Positions 11,842 to 25,199 are shown, numbered from the stretch's first letter. The stretch is DNA of 64,000 bases from Tetragonia tetragonoides (GCA_038025085.1 CM076154.1:26527501-26591500); one strand, 5' to 3'. Notes: generated from the sequence alone by a model not told the origin. Program-made: numbers and translations.

Positions 11842-13470
11842 ATGGCTCCAAAATTGGGAAAGAGGAGGACTAGGAGGACCGAGGTGCCAGAGGAGGTCGA
11901 GGAAATCGACATCTTTACAAAGGCTTTTCCATCTCATGTGAAGCTTTCAAAGAGGAGCCCTAATGTGGCTTTCCCTCAAGATCGATAAACCCGGTCATAT
12001 AGGATGCCCGACATTGTTTGGGATCAATCGGAGTTGCTTTTCCGACCGGTGACTCATTTGAGCTCTCGGGCTTCCAAGTTCGTGGTAAACCCTCCAACTT
12101 TGAATTCATAGTTTTATGCATTGAATTTAAGTTTATATGCAAGCCTTGGATAGAATTTGTGTAGAAATTGTATGCAATTGTCAAGTTTGTAGCGCATGTG
12201 GATTGCACGAACCAGAAACATGCTTAGGATTGAACATTTGATTGAAATATGAACCTAAGAGGTTGCAAATTTGATCATAGGATCCCGATGGGAATTTGAA
12301 GGCCCACGGAAACTATGGCTCTTCGATTAAGCTTTATAAAATCTTGCCCAAAGAGGAGCAAGATGTGGGCTTGAATGCGGGGTTTGGGCCCCTTTTGAAA
12401 GCGGCGGACTTGGTTGAGCGGGTCAAGAAGTGTATTGTCCGTTTGTCCTTGGAGCGTTTTTGGGACACCACAAATACGTTCCATTTTCCTAATGGGGAAA
12501 TAATGATCACTCCTTCGGAGTTTTCTATGTTGACCGGGGTACCTTGTGTGGGTACACCCATTTTCTACGACGTTTCCATTTGAAAACGTAAGGCGGAGAT
12601 GGTGGAGCTATTTGGCCCTTGGAGGAACACTTGGGTCACCACTATCGTTCCTATAGTGAGCTCTTTACTGCATTGCAGGACCCGAGGTATAAGAGGAATA
12701 CCTCGGTGGACCAAAAGGCGAGGATGTTTATCGCCTACCTGCTTGCCATCACCATCTTTGGTGACTAGGGGGAGCGTATTCACGCCATCTACCTCCCGAG
12801 CCTGCTGGACTGGGAGAGAGTGAGAGAGTACAACTGGGGGTTGCCGGGCTACGCCAACCTCTTGAGATGCATGCGGTATGGTTGCCGCGTGAATGATGAG
12901 GGGTACAAGCAGTCGACTGTTCCTCCTGTGAGCTTATGTGGCTTTTGGAAGGTGTTGCAGGTGCATTTTCTTTTTGTATTTGCTTTTCGTGATTTGCATG
13001 ATTTAAGTGTGCAATGCTTAATTTCATGCTTTGATGTAGCCTAGTTTTTTGAGCATTTCCCGGACATGGCGCCTACGGGCTGGGACTTAGACTTCCCGGT
13101 TTTTAGGGCGTGGCGTCATAGAGGTCCTGCGCCTCTGCAGACTCTTCAGCAGTATAGAGAGGACCTCTCGCGCCTGGACTGGCACAAGTTAACGTAATAT
13201 TTGCTCTTTGTTATATGGATTACATGGATGGGAATTCTTGGTGTGGAAATATCTTATGTTGCATACTGGTGCAGATTGACTACTTCCTATTGGTGAAGTA
13301 TCATGGGTCGGCTCCGGACGCCATCCTAGCTTCTAGGGCGGTGGACCGTCAAAGGATCCTGATTGCGGGCCCGTTCTCCTTCGAGTGGTATCTAGGAGAG
13401 CGGATCTTCCGTCAGGTTTATCCCTGTTTGGAGGGTCCGAAGATTCCTTTGGATCCTCCCTCGACCATGT
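11842..13470 (+). pseudogene. Plant mobile domain (PMD) pseudogene, antisense in a Tat-like element
   Basis: The frame opens with MAPKLGKRRTRR at 11842. After an in-frame stop (11986) and a likely intron, 12281-12580 encodes a run including LVERVKKCIVRLSLERFWDT and FHFPNGEIMITPSEFSMLTG. This is the hallmark start of the plant mobile (aminotransferase-like) domain, family of MAIN/MAIL1. Further pieces follow in other frames: an HYRSYSELF region near 12630, GLPGYANLLRCMRY near 12840, DYFLLVKYHG near 13277 and GPFSFEWYLGERIFRQVYP near 13370. Possible intron borders lie at 12083 and near 12960 and 13270. Stops at 11986, 12581 and 12770 and a frameshift near 12613 make it non-functional as read. 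It is antisense to the neighbouring LTR, a position known for PMD extra frames in Tat-lineage retrotransposons. Confidence 0.7.
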
Positions 13471-13471
13471 T

Positions 13472-15135
13472 TGTAACAACCCAAATTTCCAAAGCCTGAA
13501 TAAGACGGAATCCATCCTTAGCGGAAGCACCTCAAACCTTAATTTGGGCTTGTTACCGCTGTATTTCCTCCCGGAAGAAATACAAGGCTAAACAATCAAA
13601 GAATCATTAACTGACAGTGATACTAATGAGCTATTGAGAAGAAACAGTCGATCTTTATTAATTGAATCATAATTGTTTACAGACACGCTTACAAAAGCTT
13701 CCTACTGAAAATAAATGACAACTAGATACAAGTGGCGTTCTCTCGCTTAAGCCATGTTTCCCAAACGACAAATCCTGCAAAACTCAACAGAGATCATACA
13801 CTGCCCTCCCCATAAATGGAGAGAACAGGGGTCAAATCAGCAAACGTTGAGTAACACCACTCCACCATGTAAAAACCAATTCTTAAGTACACCTGCCTTA
13901 GGAACCTTCAACACATTAGAGTAAAACTCTTTTCTGAAAAACAGTTTTGAAAACGAACACTTTTCGTTGGAAAACAGAAAACCATTTTGTGAAAACCAAA
14001 GCTTTTCATGTACCATAACTTCATAAACAACCAATAGATTTCACTGATAACAGATAACTTCTCAAAATTCAAACCTCGATCACACTTCATACTCCGATAA
14101 TCCATTTTTTTATTTATGTTTTCATCACCTGTATTAACATCTTAGCCTACTTATGCACATGCCCAAAACTAAGCAAATGACAACCTCGAGCCTCAATACG
14201 AAATCACAAAATGTTGTGAATTCATACTCGTAATCTCATTCGTATCAAATACCCTTTTTGGGATAGCAAACATATCCTATACGATTCATCTCACGTTGCC
14301 CAGATAATCATACATTTCTCAGATAAGTTCTCATTACACCATTAGCTATCTTTATACTCTAACCACCAACAACAAGGTAACGATAACGTTCTAATCTATA
14401 TAGAGCAATACAATTCACTTAGCAACAATACCAAACTGAAAATCAAGGCCAGTTCATAGTACAAATAAGTAACTACCTTTTACCTCGCAATCAATAATCC
14501 ACAGCAATTATGCATCCACGCCCTCGAACTCAATCATTCATAATCTGAATGCACAATATCATTACTAAATAAGAAATTGCAAATCAAACTAATTTAGGAT
14601 TTAGGGCTGGCACAACCTGCAATGAAGAGGAGGTCACGTGATTTGCGCGCAGAGACCTGGTAACTGTGGTGGTGGCTGATTGTGGAGTTCAGTACATAAA
14701 TGGTATCAGAACCGAGAATCAGAAGCAAGGTTGAGAGGGAACACGTCAAATTCCCAAGAGTGAGAACACGGCAGAGAGAAATATGGGTGATGAAATTGCC
14801 AACAGGCTGCAATAGATGCCGGTGAGAGAGGCTTGCCGGAAAATTAACAATGTGAGATATGCTCGCCGGAAAAGTTACAAAGTTGGAGAGGCTCGCGGAA
14901 AAATTCACCGAGGGAGGAAGGAAAGAGCGTGCGAGAGAGGTGACTGATGAGGGTTCTTGTATGTCACTTGCAAAATGAAGAGAGCACGAAAGAGAAACCG
15001 ATATAAACAAAATCTTTCTCTTTTGTTTTTTGAAAACTTTGCTAGAAAGAAGCCCGAAAAAGTTAAGTTATTCGAAAAGGACCCTAATAGAAAAAATTTG
15101 AACAAACAATCCATTATAGCTTCACTAGAGTTTGT
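13472..15135. repeat. LTR-like sequence of a gypsy element, truncated
   Basis: It starts TGTAACAACCC at 13472, abruptly ending the mobile-domain frame. Parts (about 14460-14620) resemble 8020-8190 in the LTR at 6102, so the two belong to related groups. A near-palindrome joins CCCAAATTTCC near 13481 to AATTTGGGCTTGTTACC near 13540. The right end is unclear; the resemblance fades around 15135. Open frames near 14594-15139 look incidental. Confidence 0.45.
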
Positions 15136-15364
15136 CTAATATAAATTTTTATAGTTGTGATGAGTATAAGACAAAGTAATGTGATGAAATAATTGATATT
15201 TGTCTAATATCAAAGTAATAAGCTTCACTAGAGTCATACAATCATCCATTTTATTAAATTTTATATTTGTGGGTATAAGAGGAGGTTACGTGGCAAGTGA
15301 TATTTAACTAATATTTTGTAGGGATAAGCCACGGGTAATGCTTTCAGGTTTTTGAGTCACTACA

Positions 15365-16064
<700 letters not shown>

Positions 16065-16358
16065 TTCTTTATTTAATTTTGGATAAGATCGTAGGTAACG
16101 TGACAAGTGTCATATATTGATTGAATTTATTTTTTGTTTTTGATATGGAGAATGTGTTGTAATAAATAAATGACATATAATGATTGCTATTGTCTGTTCA
16201 TATTTCTTATGTAGGACTAATTAGGTAATGTAAGGATGCTAGATTTGACTATTTGCTGGCTATAATAAATCCTATGGGCATTCAAAAAAATAAAAATAAA
16301 AACTTTTAATTAGGTATAGATGAAGATGATGAATATTTGTGGGAATAGATACACGTAA

Positions 16359-17730
16359 TTTTAGACGTCTAAAAAGTATCGTCAACCTCTTCCGCAAAAA
16401 CCGGGTGATGAAATGAGTAACTTTATATATACTTGTTTGTTTTTGGCGTAGATAGGTAAATAAGGTTGCAAAGTCTCTAAATATAGCCTTTTTATCTATT
16501 CTGCATTCAATATCCCCTTTCAAGAGCTTTCCAACGATACCTCTTAATGCCCATTCCGACAACGAGGGCAAAATTGTCTTTTCACGCCCTTAGGGGCAAA
16601 ATCGTTTTTCCACACCTCAAGGGTAAAATTGTCCTTTTCTCTCTGAAAATACAGTCTCAAAAGCTGACCAGCTACATAAGTCTATGCTACTAACTGGCTC
16701 CGTAAAGGATATCTAATCCTTGACGGCAGCCCCTAACGGTTGTGGCCGCAGTTGAGCACGACTGCCAAGCCACAGCCGCTCACAGTTAATGGTTGTAGCC
16801 ACTAGCGGCTGCCAACTGTCCTAACTGGTGACATTTTTTTTCTCTCGGTTTCACTCGCACGCCTCGATCTTTTGGTTGGCCGGTTGTTACCTTGTACCAC
16901 CATAAATACAGCCTTCAATCGTTCGGTTGAAATTGCTCAGTCTGCACCAAACAATCAGTTCACAAGAACCGACCTCTTGTTCTGGAATTCTCTCTCTATT
17001 TTCTATTTCTTCTGGAGACATTGTTTGCTAATAATCGTCCTTGATTACTAATAATTTTTGCTAAATTGCCTAACAATTCAGGTACTAAACTCCTAAGGGC
17101 TCGAATCAACTTTATTGCTTTCTTACTTGCTTTTCTAATTGTCAAAATGTAGATCTCATGCGAATCATGTATTTATTACTTCCTAAATATCGTTTATAAA
17201 TCTATAAATATCCATGTTCTATCGTTGTAATGCTCAACTTGTCAATCGAATGCATGTCCAAAATATGGGTAAATAATAATATTTTGATTCTTGTGATCAA
17301 CCAATTAATAGTCTAATCTAGGTTGTTAATCAGATTTGTCTGAGAATTATGTCATTAATATATTAAGCAAACTTGAGTTAGTAGAGGCCGTTATTTTTAA
17401 AGAGCGAGTTGGGTGCCTAACACCTTCCCATCTAGTATTTTCGCCCCCGAACCTTCATTCTTAGATACTCATATGTTCTATATGAGCGAGAGTCTTTCTA
17501 ACATGACTAGTTCAAATTTTCAGCTACTAGGTCGTCCATCGGTTGTCCATTCAGTTTGTCCCTTTCGAAAAAGCGCTAGTAGCAGAATTTTGGGGCTTTT
17601 CATGGTTTTTCTTCAATTCAAGTTTTTCAAATGCTTTTCTAACTCAACGGTTCCTTGAACTTATCTAATCCCCTTACAAATACAACTCTTTTTAAGGATC
17701 GCATGAGCCTTGCATTTCAGGGTCCTTATT
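16359..17730 (+). repeat. Tat-like LTR A (degenerate), plus orientation
   Basis: It aligns over its length with LTR B (17740-19013): shared AAGAGCTTTCCAACGA, GTCAAAATGTAGAT, GCGAGTTGGGTGCCTAA and ATACTCATATGTTCTATATG segments. The start is eroded (TTAGACGTCTAAAAAG against TGTAGACCCCAAAAAAG in B). It ends GGGTCCTTAT and is followed by TGTGGCAAG, a decayed primer-binding site, before LTR B begins. Frames inside it (16272-16571 minus, 17413-17658 plus) are not coding. Confidence 0.7.
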
Positions 17731-17739
17731 GTGGCAAGG

Positions 17740-19013
17740 TGTAGACCCCAAAAAAGCGTGTTCAGATTTCTCTGCAAAAGCCCGATGATGAAAGGAGTAA
17801 TTTATAAACTTGAATGCTATTTTTGCTTTGATAGGTAAAATATGGTCTTAGGTTTTTCCTCGATCACTCCTTTATTTCGATCACATTCAAAAGCCTCGTT
17901 CAAGAGCTTTCCAACGACACTTCTCGTGTCTTTTTCCGACTCCTGGTTGCTAACCGAGGGTAAAACCGTCTTTTACCGCAGAAGGGTAAAACAGTCTTTT
18001 CAAATTTCCAAAAAATTAAAAATAGACTGGATATCGTCATAATGACGACATCCAGCTGGCAAGCTGACAACCGCCAATTGGGCTGAAATTACAGCCAGCG
18101 TCGCCGAGCGGCTGTGTCCAGCGCCGCTAGGTCTTCTTAAGCCCATCTTTTTTCAAGCCCAATCTGCGAATTTTGGCCATTCTTCACCCGTTCAACCCTA
18201 TTCCTTTCTCTATAAATACGACCCTCCTCCCTCAGTTCGAAACACACACTCTACAGTTAACAACGTCTATTCTCGGTTGAGTACTCCCAAGCTTCCCCCT
18301 CTTTCTTCCAAATTTATGCTTCGCTAGAGATCTATTTTTACTATTCATTTGCTAAATAGCCTACAGTTCAGGTACTAAACTTCTGAGTGCTCAAATTAAA
18401 TTTCTTGCTTAACATTTTATTTTCTTGTAGTCAAAATGTAGATATCATGGGAATATGTCTTTTATTGCTTCCTAAATACCGTCTTTCAATTCTGTAAATA
18501 AGCATGTCTAGCTATTGTAATGCTCAACTTGCCAATCGAATGCATGTCTAAATAAGGGTCAATAAGAAATGTCGTGATGCTTGCGATAAACCAATTAATA
18601 GTCTAATCTAGGTTGTTAATCCAATTTGTGTGGGAGTCATGTCTTTAAATTATTATGCAAACTTGCGTTAGTAGAGGCTGTCATAAAATGGGCGAGTTGG
18701 GTGCCTAATACCTTCCCACCTCATACCTTCGCCCCCGAACCCTTTATTCTTGGGTACTCATATGTTCTATATGAGCGGGAGTCTTTCTAAAAATATGATC
18801 AGTTCACTTATCACGCTATTGGGTTGTCCCTTCGGTTTGTCCCTTCGATAAAATGTCGATAGCAGATTTGTGACTTCTTTCATGTTATTCAATTCAAGTA
18901 TTTTCACAAGCCTTTTTCAAATTGACGGTTCTTTGAACTTATCTAAAGCCCCCAACTTACAAATTTTCTATAAGGACACCCTCCGTGGAGCGAGTAAAAT
19001 CCGGGTCTTTACA
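17740..19013 (+). repeat. Tat-like 5' LTR B, plus orientation
   Basis: It begins TGTAGACCCC and ends GGGTCTTTACA (1,274 bp). It is followed at once by a primer-binding site, so this is the 5' LTR of the element whose body follows. A promoter-like TATAAATACG lies near 18210 inside the LTR. Confidence 0.8.
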
Positions 19014-19014
19014 G

Positions 19015-19029
19015 TGGCGACTTCACTGG
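19015..19029 (+). other. Primer-binding site, tRNA-Arg type
   Basis: TGGCGACTTCACTGG starts one base after the LTR. TGGCGAC as primer site is characteristic of Ogre/Tat elements, which are primed by tRNA-Arg. That assignment rests on my knowledge of the group. Confidence 0.7.
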
Positions 19030-20273
19030 CGATTTATTTAAGAGGGTGAGACTCGGAAGTCAAGATTGCTTAAATGTTTAATAACATGTTCCATATATTA
19101 CATCATTTGCATCATTTGCATGTGCCTTGGCACACCTTTGACCCTTATCAACCCTCGAGGAAGTATGGGTCGTAACTTGTAAACAACCAGTATATCTAAA
19201 GGAATACACAGTTGTCCTATCGTGCAAACCGGCGCTTCCTCACTCATGACTCATCGACTCCTGTTGGAGAAAAGAGTTACAATTGATGTGTCGACCATCC
19301 GCCGAAAAGAAATTGTAATTTGTTGTGGTAACCTCACAGGAGCCAAAAGCCTCTAGCCCACGTTCGTGCATTCACTTGCTTATTGTGCATGTGTCGTTGT
19401 TAACGCCCGTCTGATCACATGTTTGCATGTAACTGCGTCGTTGTAATGCTTGCATGAATGTCGTGACTATGTGCCAACATGTACTTAGGTGCTAAGAGTC
19501 TTTTCTTTTATTTCTAGGTAGTTCCCAATGCCCAAAAATAGAGCGAGAATTTACTTCAATAAGCACTCGTTTCCCCGATGATATATTTTCATATAGCGTC
19601 AAAATCATGAACAATTTTCTAAGACTTTTTAGCAAATAAAAAAAAAAAGAATCAGACACTCCAATTCCCTTCTCCCACTTTTTTAATTTTTCTTTTTTGT
19701 TTTGATGTAATTCAGATTCAGCAAAAAAAAAAAGAGTAAAAAAGATAAAATAAAAAATGGCGTTAAAAAAAACCCGAAAAAAATATTTTGGAAAAATAAT
19801 AAATAAAAAAAAGGGCCGAAATTCTTTTTTTTTTTTCTATTATTTTATCCCATTTTCCATTTTCTTTGAGACTAGAAAAATAAAAAAAAAAAATAGGATG
19901 GTCCGTCTTTTTCTATTTTTCTTATTTTCGTTAATCTGCTTTATTTTCCTTTAATATTAGGGGAAATATTTGGGCATTTGGGCTTAAAGATCTCTTTTTG
20001 TAGGACAACGTGTTTTTCTATGGGTGGGTCGTCTTTTTTTGAATTACGTGAGAGTCTCATGGTCTTTCTTGTTACTAAGTGCTCCATGATTCCTATTCAG
20101 GATAGGGGGTCCGAAGAAGAAGGAAAATCTTGAGAAAAGCTGGGCTCAGCCTTCAGCAAGGCTGGTTCGTCTGCAACTGTCTACACCACCAAATTCCCGA
20201 CTACCTCCACCAAAAACAGCCTCACCGTCAATAAATTCGTCAATACTACATACATTCTTCAACACGCCTATCA
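19030..20273 (+). other. Leader between primer site and gag
   Basis: Untranslated leader of the gypsy element, with several poly-A and poly-T tracts around 19630-19960. The frame at 19757-19954 is low complexity and not credible. Confidence 0.6.
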
Positions 20274-21124
20274 ATGACCAAAACACCAGACGAAAGGCTA
20301 GAAGAGATCATGGCCGAGTTAGGACAATTGCGGCTCGAGTTCGAAGATTCTAAGAGAAAGAAAGAGGAGAAAGCAAAAACCCTCTATGACTCCGACTCTG
20401 AGGAGGATGGGCCCAACGCCCTACTGCCTAAGATTGACTCTGTGCTCAAAAACAACGGCCTGATTGCTAACTATAATGATAATGTTGGTGAAGTCAATCC
20501 CAAAGTAAAGGGCAAACTTCTATCCAAGTTCTCCATGCCCGAGGTTTCGACATCCACTAGAACTGATGATCCACAAGATCACCTCAAGGCCTTCACTACC
20601 GCCATGGGTTTGAGAGAAATTGACAAAAGTATCTACATTCACTTGTTTCCACAGGATCTTGATGCCCTGACTCGTCTTTGGTTCTACACCTTGAATTTTT
20701 GGAGAACTACCACACTTGGTCAGATTTTACTACAGTCTTCCTTGCACGCTACAAGGAAAATGTTGTTGTACCTATGACCCTTCGAGAGTTAGAGATCACC
20801 AAACAAGGAAAATATGAGAGATTCACTGCCTTCCTTCACCATTATTGGCTAAAGATAGCCAAACTGGTTGAGCGACCTTAGCAAACTGATCAAATCCGCC
20901 ATTTCATCAAGAATCTGCAACCTGCTTACAAGGAACGCCTCATGTATCGAGCAATTGATTCCTAAAACCGGCTCTATGATGTGGGTATCCTAATTGACAA
21001 TAACCTTTATTGTCGACACCACCGGGTCTTTGGCCACTACACGGACGACTGGACCCGCCTGAAAGATGATATACAGAAAATTCCACCACCCCTAGAAGAA
21101 GAGGATGATACCGATGAGACATGA
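20274..21124 (+). pseudogene. Gypsy gag (Retrotrans_gag) pseudogene
   Basis: Starts at ATG 20274 (MTKTPDERLEEIMAEL), with an acidic coiled-coil-like N-terminus. It then shows the gag core: KFSMPEVST, DDPQDHLKAF, and, after a frameshift near 20680, an FLENYHTWSDF-ARYKENVVVP run. The frame continues past a stop at 20879 through HFIKNLQPAYKERL (near 20905) and ends with an acidic tail near 21120. At least one frameshift and two stops make it non-functional. It belongs to the element with the LTR ending at 19013. Confidence 0.75.
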
Positions 21125-21480
21125 AACTAAGTGGCTATGGACAAGAGCTAGAGGAGTTGAGTCTGAGTCCCCAGTTTTGTTGAGTTAGGAACATAGCTAA
21201 ATCTTTAGGTTGAGTCATGAACAGGGGGTGTTCCCTTTTTAATACTTTCTAAGTATAGTTTCTTTCTTTTGACGGGAGTTAGAGACCATTTTCTCTAAAG
21301 TCGTGTGTGCTTATATCTTGCAACTGAATAAAAACTCCTCTTGCTCATTTCTTTCTTTTTTTAGCTATTGATAAACTCGATGAACTCAAAGTTGCACAAA
21401 TCATTAATTAATTTAAGCAATGTAAGTAAACTTCGGAAAGCGAGAATGCAAAATACTCTTTTTAAACAAGGAATTGAGCA
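21125..21480 (+). other. Deletion scar where protease and RT should be
   Basis: About 350 bp separate gag from integrase text, far too short for protease, reverse transcriptase and RNase H, none of which I can find. The element has lost its pol core. Confidence 0.55.
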
Positions 21481-22083
21481 AGTGAACTCTCTCAACGAAG
21501 TCACTCCACATGCAAAAAATACACTTCAATTGAAGAAGATCCTTGGTACCAAGATGTCTTCAACTACATCACCAAGGGTACATACCCTCCAGACACACCA
21601 ATAAGACCTCAACGGACCATCCGTCTCTTAGCGACAAAATACACAGAATACAAGGGGGTTCTATGCAAAAAGTCCCACAATGGAGTCAACCTCAAATGTG
21701 TAAACGCCGAAGTCATAGATGAGGTACACAATGCTGTGTGAGGACCACACATGAATGGTCGAATATTCTCCAGAAAAATCCTACAACTAGGATATTACTG
21801 GACCACCATGGAAAGAGACTGTTACGACTATGTCAAGAATTTGTAAGAAATGTCAGATCTATGCCCACCTACAGCATATGCCACCTTCAATGCTCCATAA
21901 CTTCACGTCCCCTTGGCCATTTTCTGCGTGGAAAATAGACATCATTGGTAAGATCACCCACAAGGGTTTGGAGGACATGAATCCATCCTAGTAGCCATAG
22001 ACTATTTTACCAAGTGGGTTGAAGCACAATCCTATGACATCCTCACATCCAAACAAATGTCCAAATTCATAAGGAACAACATT
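21481..22083 (+). pseudogene. Gypsy integrase fragment
   Basis: One decayed frame from about 21500 includes the zinc-binding part: EVHNAV near 21722, GRIFSRKILQLGYYW near 21760-21800 and an MERDCYDYVK run near 21808. It then reaches the start of the integrase core, ILVAIDYFTKWVEAQ, near 21980. Several stops and a shift interrupt it. It ends abruptly near 22083; no 3' LTR follows. Confidence 0.75.
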
Positions 22084-22089
22084 TCGGCC

Positions 22090-22257
22090 ATAAGCTGATT
22101 ACTTAGGATATTAAAACAATTCGGAACTTTGATCCATCACCATTTTCATTCAAAATTATATTTGTATTTTTTTTAAAAACCAAAATAAAAATAGCTAAGC
22201 ATATTAAAAGTATACTTATAGAAGGATAGTTTGTGCGTGGCACGGGTAACCTCCTAG
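22090..22257 (+). mobile_element. Helitron 3' terminal segment
   Basis: It ends with a short hairpin (GTGC-GTG-GCAC) and GGGTAACCTCCTAG, CTAG at 22254-22257, followed by T. Its 5' part is not identifiable. The next Helitron-like sequence begins directly after it. Confidence 0.5.
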
Positions 22258-23427
22258 TCATATATATAATTATAATTTGGTCCTTCTTTGTGTGGTGCCG
22301 ACACGGGGGACACCACATAGCCGCCCCACATCGTGCAAGCATGACACGCAAGCATCCAATTGTCGGTTTATTAATGTATCATCATTCTTGAATTTAATAT
22401 AGTCATTAAATATGAATTTTATAATAATTAGTGTAATGTTTCAAATAACAAAATACAATAACTTTTGTTACGCAAAACAAATATTCTATACATTTAACGT
22501 CATTGCATCGAAAATGAAAAATTGGTCAAACTGAGATGCATATGTGGTATATTTGGCCAATAATATCCTTATTTGTATGGTGATGACACGTGAGACGAAA
22601 TGTGAGTGAGTCACATACGTGTGTCGTTGACATGTAAGCTGACATATATGCAAATCATCAAATATGTCACCAGCCACTAATGCATCATCATTATTATTGA
22701 CTTTAATATAGCAATGAAACATGATATTTATTATTTTCAACTACAAATTAAAAAAGAAATCGTTACACAACTCTAATAATTTAATCAGAAATGAAAATTA
22801 CTTTAAAATGAGATATATATATGCATGTGCTATTTTTGAAAATAGTATTTTGCGATTTTCGAGAAGTTACACGTGATAAAATACATAGTACCATGCATAC
22901 TTTAATTGTAAGTAAAATAAAGTCTAAAATCATGAATATGTAATTGAAGTTAGGTAATTCTCATGTGGAGTGGATAAATGTAAAATTTTTATTAGTAATT
23001 AATTGACGAAAATATGGGAATTTGATTTATAATGTACACATTTTTGGCCATATATTGCAAAAATATATTAGCAATTAACTATAATTGGGTCCTTCTTCGC
23101 GTGGTGCCGACACGTAGGACGCTACATAGGCAAACCATGTCGTGTGGACATGACACGTAAGCCGATACGTAAGAAAAAACTTGCCATGTAGCATGACACA
23201 TCATTCATCATTAATGTCTTAATTACATATTATAGTTGGCTTAATTACATATTTATTAGCATAGTTATAAATTACAAAATAAAATCACTTTATTTACATA
23301 GGTCAAAAAATTGTAAAATCTGACTCCATTGGATTGGATTTGAAAAAGCTTCAAAGCGAGATATATATGTATATGTCCTATAAAACACTTAGGACGCCAC
23401 ATAAGAAGAAATGTTTGTGTGAAGATG
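22258..23427 (+). mobile_element. Chained copies of a short Helitron-like family
   Basis: Three related units begin near 22262, 22558 and 23080. The first and third share ATAATT-GGTCCTTCTT, GTGTGGTGCCGACACG and ATGACACG; the second shares the later parts (GACATGTAAGC, CATCATCATT). All share an ACTTTTGTTACGC or TTACACAAC-type segment and an A(C/G)TGAGAT(A/G)CAT segment. The third is cut at 23427 by the LTR retrotransposon and resumes at 30357. There is no coding sequence. Confidence 0.6.
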
Positions 23428-24273
23428 TGTAAGAACCCTCGTCTTTCGGCGCCTGATTGAAATAATAATAATGTTATAGGTTCTTAAATAGAAGAGATTG
23501 ATTGATATTAATTAAGAGATTATTTAACACATGAAGTCGCCCGTAATAACGGACTCCATAATCCTATCCATGTTGATTATTAATTCACATAACAAGGTTC
23601 CAAACAATCCGATCGTCCAAAATCCTAAATTAACTAGGTGGGTTGAACAAACCAAATTATTAAAGTTATCGCTTTGCACATGATTACCCAATTGCATACT
23701 TTGGTTAATAGAACACAACCAAAATAATACAAATATGTTCTCCAACCTTACCGTGCTAGCTTAACGGCCCAATTGTCAATTTTCATGAACAAACGTGTTA
23801 CTAACTTCAATGGAAATAAAAAATAAAAGATATAAACTGTAATTACACGTTAGTATGCTAATTGAATTGACTAATCTTAGAAAACATGCAAAAATATGAT
23901 ATTTACACTAAACATGATTAAATATAAGAAAATTAGAAATTAAACTAAAAAGTATGAGAATCATGTAAGGATAATAATTAAACTAACCTATGCATGATAA
24001 TCATGAAAACAATAATTAAAATTGATCTACATATGATGAACTAAATAAAACAAGTAAAACATGCGAAGACTATTAACCATGATCATAATATAAATAAAAC
24101 ATGCTTTGAAAATAGATTTAAGAGTTGAAAAGATAAGCCCACATGTTGAAACTTAATTGTACTAGAATTGAATGTCAATTACTCTTGATATTGGACTTGA
24201 TCTTGGGATGAGACTTGTACTTGATTGGGGTTTGAAGATAGGTTTTATTGATGTGACTAGGGTTGAATGGAAG

Positions 24274-24344
<71 letters not shown>

Positions 24345-25143
24345 GGGTTCTCTTGAGTTAAATAACGTAATAATGAGTTCTGCTTCCAAAAAACAGAGTT
24401 TAGATTGGTATTTATAGGGAATGGGCCGGATAAAATAGAAAATTTGGATTTTCGAGCAAAAATTGGTGCCCAACGGCCCTCGGGAGCGCCGCAGAGGCTC
24501 CAGCGGCCTCAACAATGTCGTATAGGCTCTGGCGGCACGTTTTACGGTCTCCACTGCCACGAAAATACCGTTGGAGCACTTGTTTGAGCTACGATTTGCC
24601 TAATGTTTTGTGCGTTGGATTCCTTGTTCAAAGGGATTTCTTTTGACATTTTTTTGGCTCATATAGCAGAAGTATCCTATGAGTTATGGCCCAAACACAA
24701 GAGAGGTGTCCGTGTCAGCGCAATAATCAATCATCGGATCGTATATCCTTCGTTTCTAATGGGAATTTGGCCCATAATACATCATTAGAAAGATAATTAA
24801 ACGAGGAATACAAGCCCAGTGGGCCAATAATCAAATTAATCCTTGAATGGGTAAAATCAGTCTTGAACCGTGATATGCGGGTATGAGAACATCGTTTTTA
24901 GCCGTAACTTCATTAAATCATAACTTTTGACTCCGATATCCGTTTGGGACAAATGAAATGGCGTTGGAAAGTTTATGGAAATGGCTATCTGATGATATTG
25001 AAATGTGAAGGTTTCAGAATAAATATGGATAATGGGACACAAATAAGCACAAGTAATTTGAGCATTGTCATTCAACTCATTATGTTCATTAAAGGTTATC
25101 ATCATTAGGCATTAAAAAGGGGGGTTACATTAGGGCGTCTAAA
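23428..25143 (-). repeat. 3' LTR of the complete Tat-like element
   Basis: It aligns end to end with 28590-30356. Relative to that copy it lacks about 143 bp at 23537-23540 and carries an expanded GA repeat (24279-24340). On the minus strand it ends GGTTCTTACA. Internal frames, including 24162-24560, arise from the GA repeat and GC-rich leader and are not genes. Confidence 0.9.
24279..24340. repeat. (GA)n microsatellite in the LTR
   Basis: About 62 bp of pure AG/GA repeat. The homologous site in the other LTR (29546-29555) has only about 10 bp, so the tract changed length after insertion. Confidence 0.97.
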
Positions 25144-25159
25144 GAAGCCCCCACTTTGG
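25144..25159 (-). other. Polypurine tract
   Basis: On the minus strand CCAAAGTGGGGGCTTC stands immediately before the 3' LTR. This is the expected place and composition for the plus-strand primer. Confidence 0.65.
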
Positions 25160-25199
25160 TCGAGCGCGAGTAGAGCGAAGGGCAAATTATGCTCATTAT

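Noticed and set aside
14594..15010. 138-codon minus-strand frame
   Set aside because: Lies in LTR-like sequence; Ser/Leu-rich with no domain or conserved motif.
24162..24560. Leu/Ser-rich minus-strand frame
   Set aside because: Produced by the GA repeat and LTR leader; the homologous LTR does not keep it.
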